In this document: positions 63,722 through 64,000 of the stretch, one piece after another
Layout of the letters: the number at the start of each line of letters is the position of its first letter
Position numbering within the stretch: position 1 is the first letter of the stretch
DNA from: Planctomycetes bacterium MalM25
Lineage (GTDB): Bacteria > Planctomycetota > Planctomycetia > Pirellulales > Lacipirellulaceae
Assembly (NCBI GenBank): GCA_007745835.1
Contig: CP036424.1
Span: 4,079,968 to 4,143,967 of the forward strand
Length of the DNA stretch: 64,000 nt
Reading direction: 5' to 3'
The notes under the pieces: model-generated
Seen by the model: only the letters and a program-made list of their open reading frames with translations
What the model was told of the DNA's origin: nothing
The model's database searches: none
Program-made: the position numbers and the translations under genes

Positions 63722-63913
63722 GTAGATATCTCGCTTCTGCGGGGTAGTAAGGCGGGCGACACCTCGGTCACCCAACTCACTCCCATACCCTGTCGCGTCC
63801 CCTACTCTCTCTTGGTGGGATTTTTTTCGCGGGGGTTGTCCGCGTCTTGAGTACGTGACCCGGTGGCAGGCTTCGCGTCAGGTCGGCGTTCGAAGGGACG
63901 GCTCGGTAGCGAT

Positions 63914-64000
63914 TCAAGCCGCGGCCTCGGCGGCCGCCTTACGAGCGAGCCGCTGGCAGCGTCGCCCCTCTTCGCAGAACGGCTTGCCGTGCAGCCAGCG
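63914..64000 (-). CDS. C-terminal fragment of a gene running past the window end
   Basis: The last 28 codons and stop of a minus-strand gene are present (WLHGKPFCEEGRRCQRLARKA then an Ala/Glu tail). Two Cys residues seven apart suggest a zinc or Fe-S site, but too little is present for a call. Confidence 0.45.
   Translation of the reverse strand, partial: RWLHGKPFCEEGRRCQRLARKAAAEAAA

Overview
The window looks like a piece of a high-GC Planctomycetota chromosome, most likely order Pirellulales. Lineage markers seen in the sequence are a DUF1559-type pseudopilin with an H-X9-DG-like C-terminus, two PEP-CTERM secreted proteins (one with a type I dockerin), a Tat-targeted Gfo/Idh/MocA oxidoreductase, and a bacterial topoisomerase VI B subunit. 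Dense runs of long antisense open frames are a side effect of the base composition and were left out.

The left part (1 to about 27.7 kb) reads as ordinary chromosome. It holds a sugar isomerase-like enzyme (cut by the window edge), a secreted oxidoreductase, surface and secreted proteins, an ABC transporter pair, topoisomerase VI B without its A subunit, a small toxin-antitoxin pair, a YeiH-like exporter, a membrane-anchored HtrA-like protease and EgtB. Between 20.8 and 26.7 kb is a lipid-flavoured stretch: a ketosynthase-like protein without its catalytic Cys, a fatty acid desaturase, a GNAT-like acyltransferase and an extended SDR. The last two may form a ceramide pathway pair (inference).

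A tRNA-Arg(TCG) at 27,721 is followed at once by a tyrosine integrase and an excisionase-like gene. This is the classic edge of an integrated island, and from here to the window end the content is accessory. In order: an unknown gene; an RNase J-like metallo-beta-lactamase protein; divergently from it a 1829-residue P-loop ATPase translationally coupled to a 384-residue partner; a three-gene operon encoding a short protein, a RecB/Cas4-like nuclease and a second PD-(D/E)XK protein; a restriction operon (helicase-nuclease, adenine methyltransferase, RelE-like/UvrD helicase fusion); a Druantia type III pair (DruH, DruE); a truncated helicase remnant; and an RNase H-like protein that has lost three of its four catalytic acids.

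The island is therefore a defence island with at least two recognisable systems (the restriction operon and Druantia III). The ATPase/partner/MBL cluster is the best candidate for an undescribed system. A 39-nt imperfect direct repeat at 31.1 and 62.4 kb brackets the defence genes. The second attachment site of the integrase was not found in the window. All assignments come from reading motifs by eye; no database search was possible.
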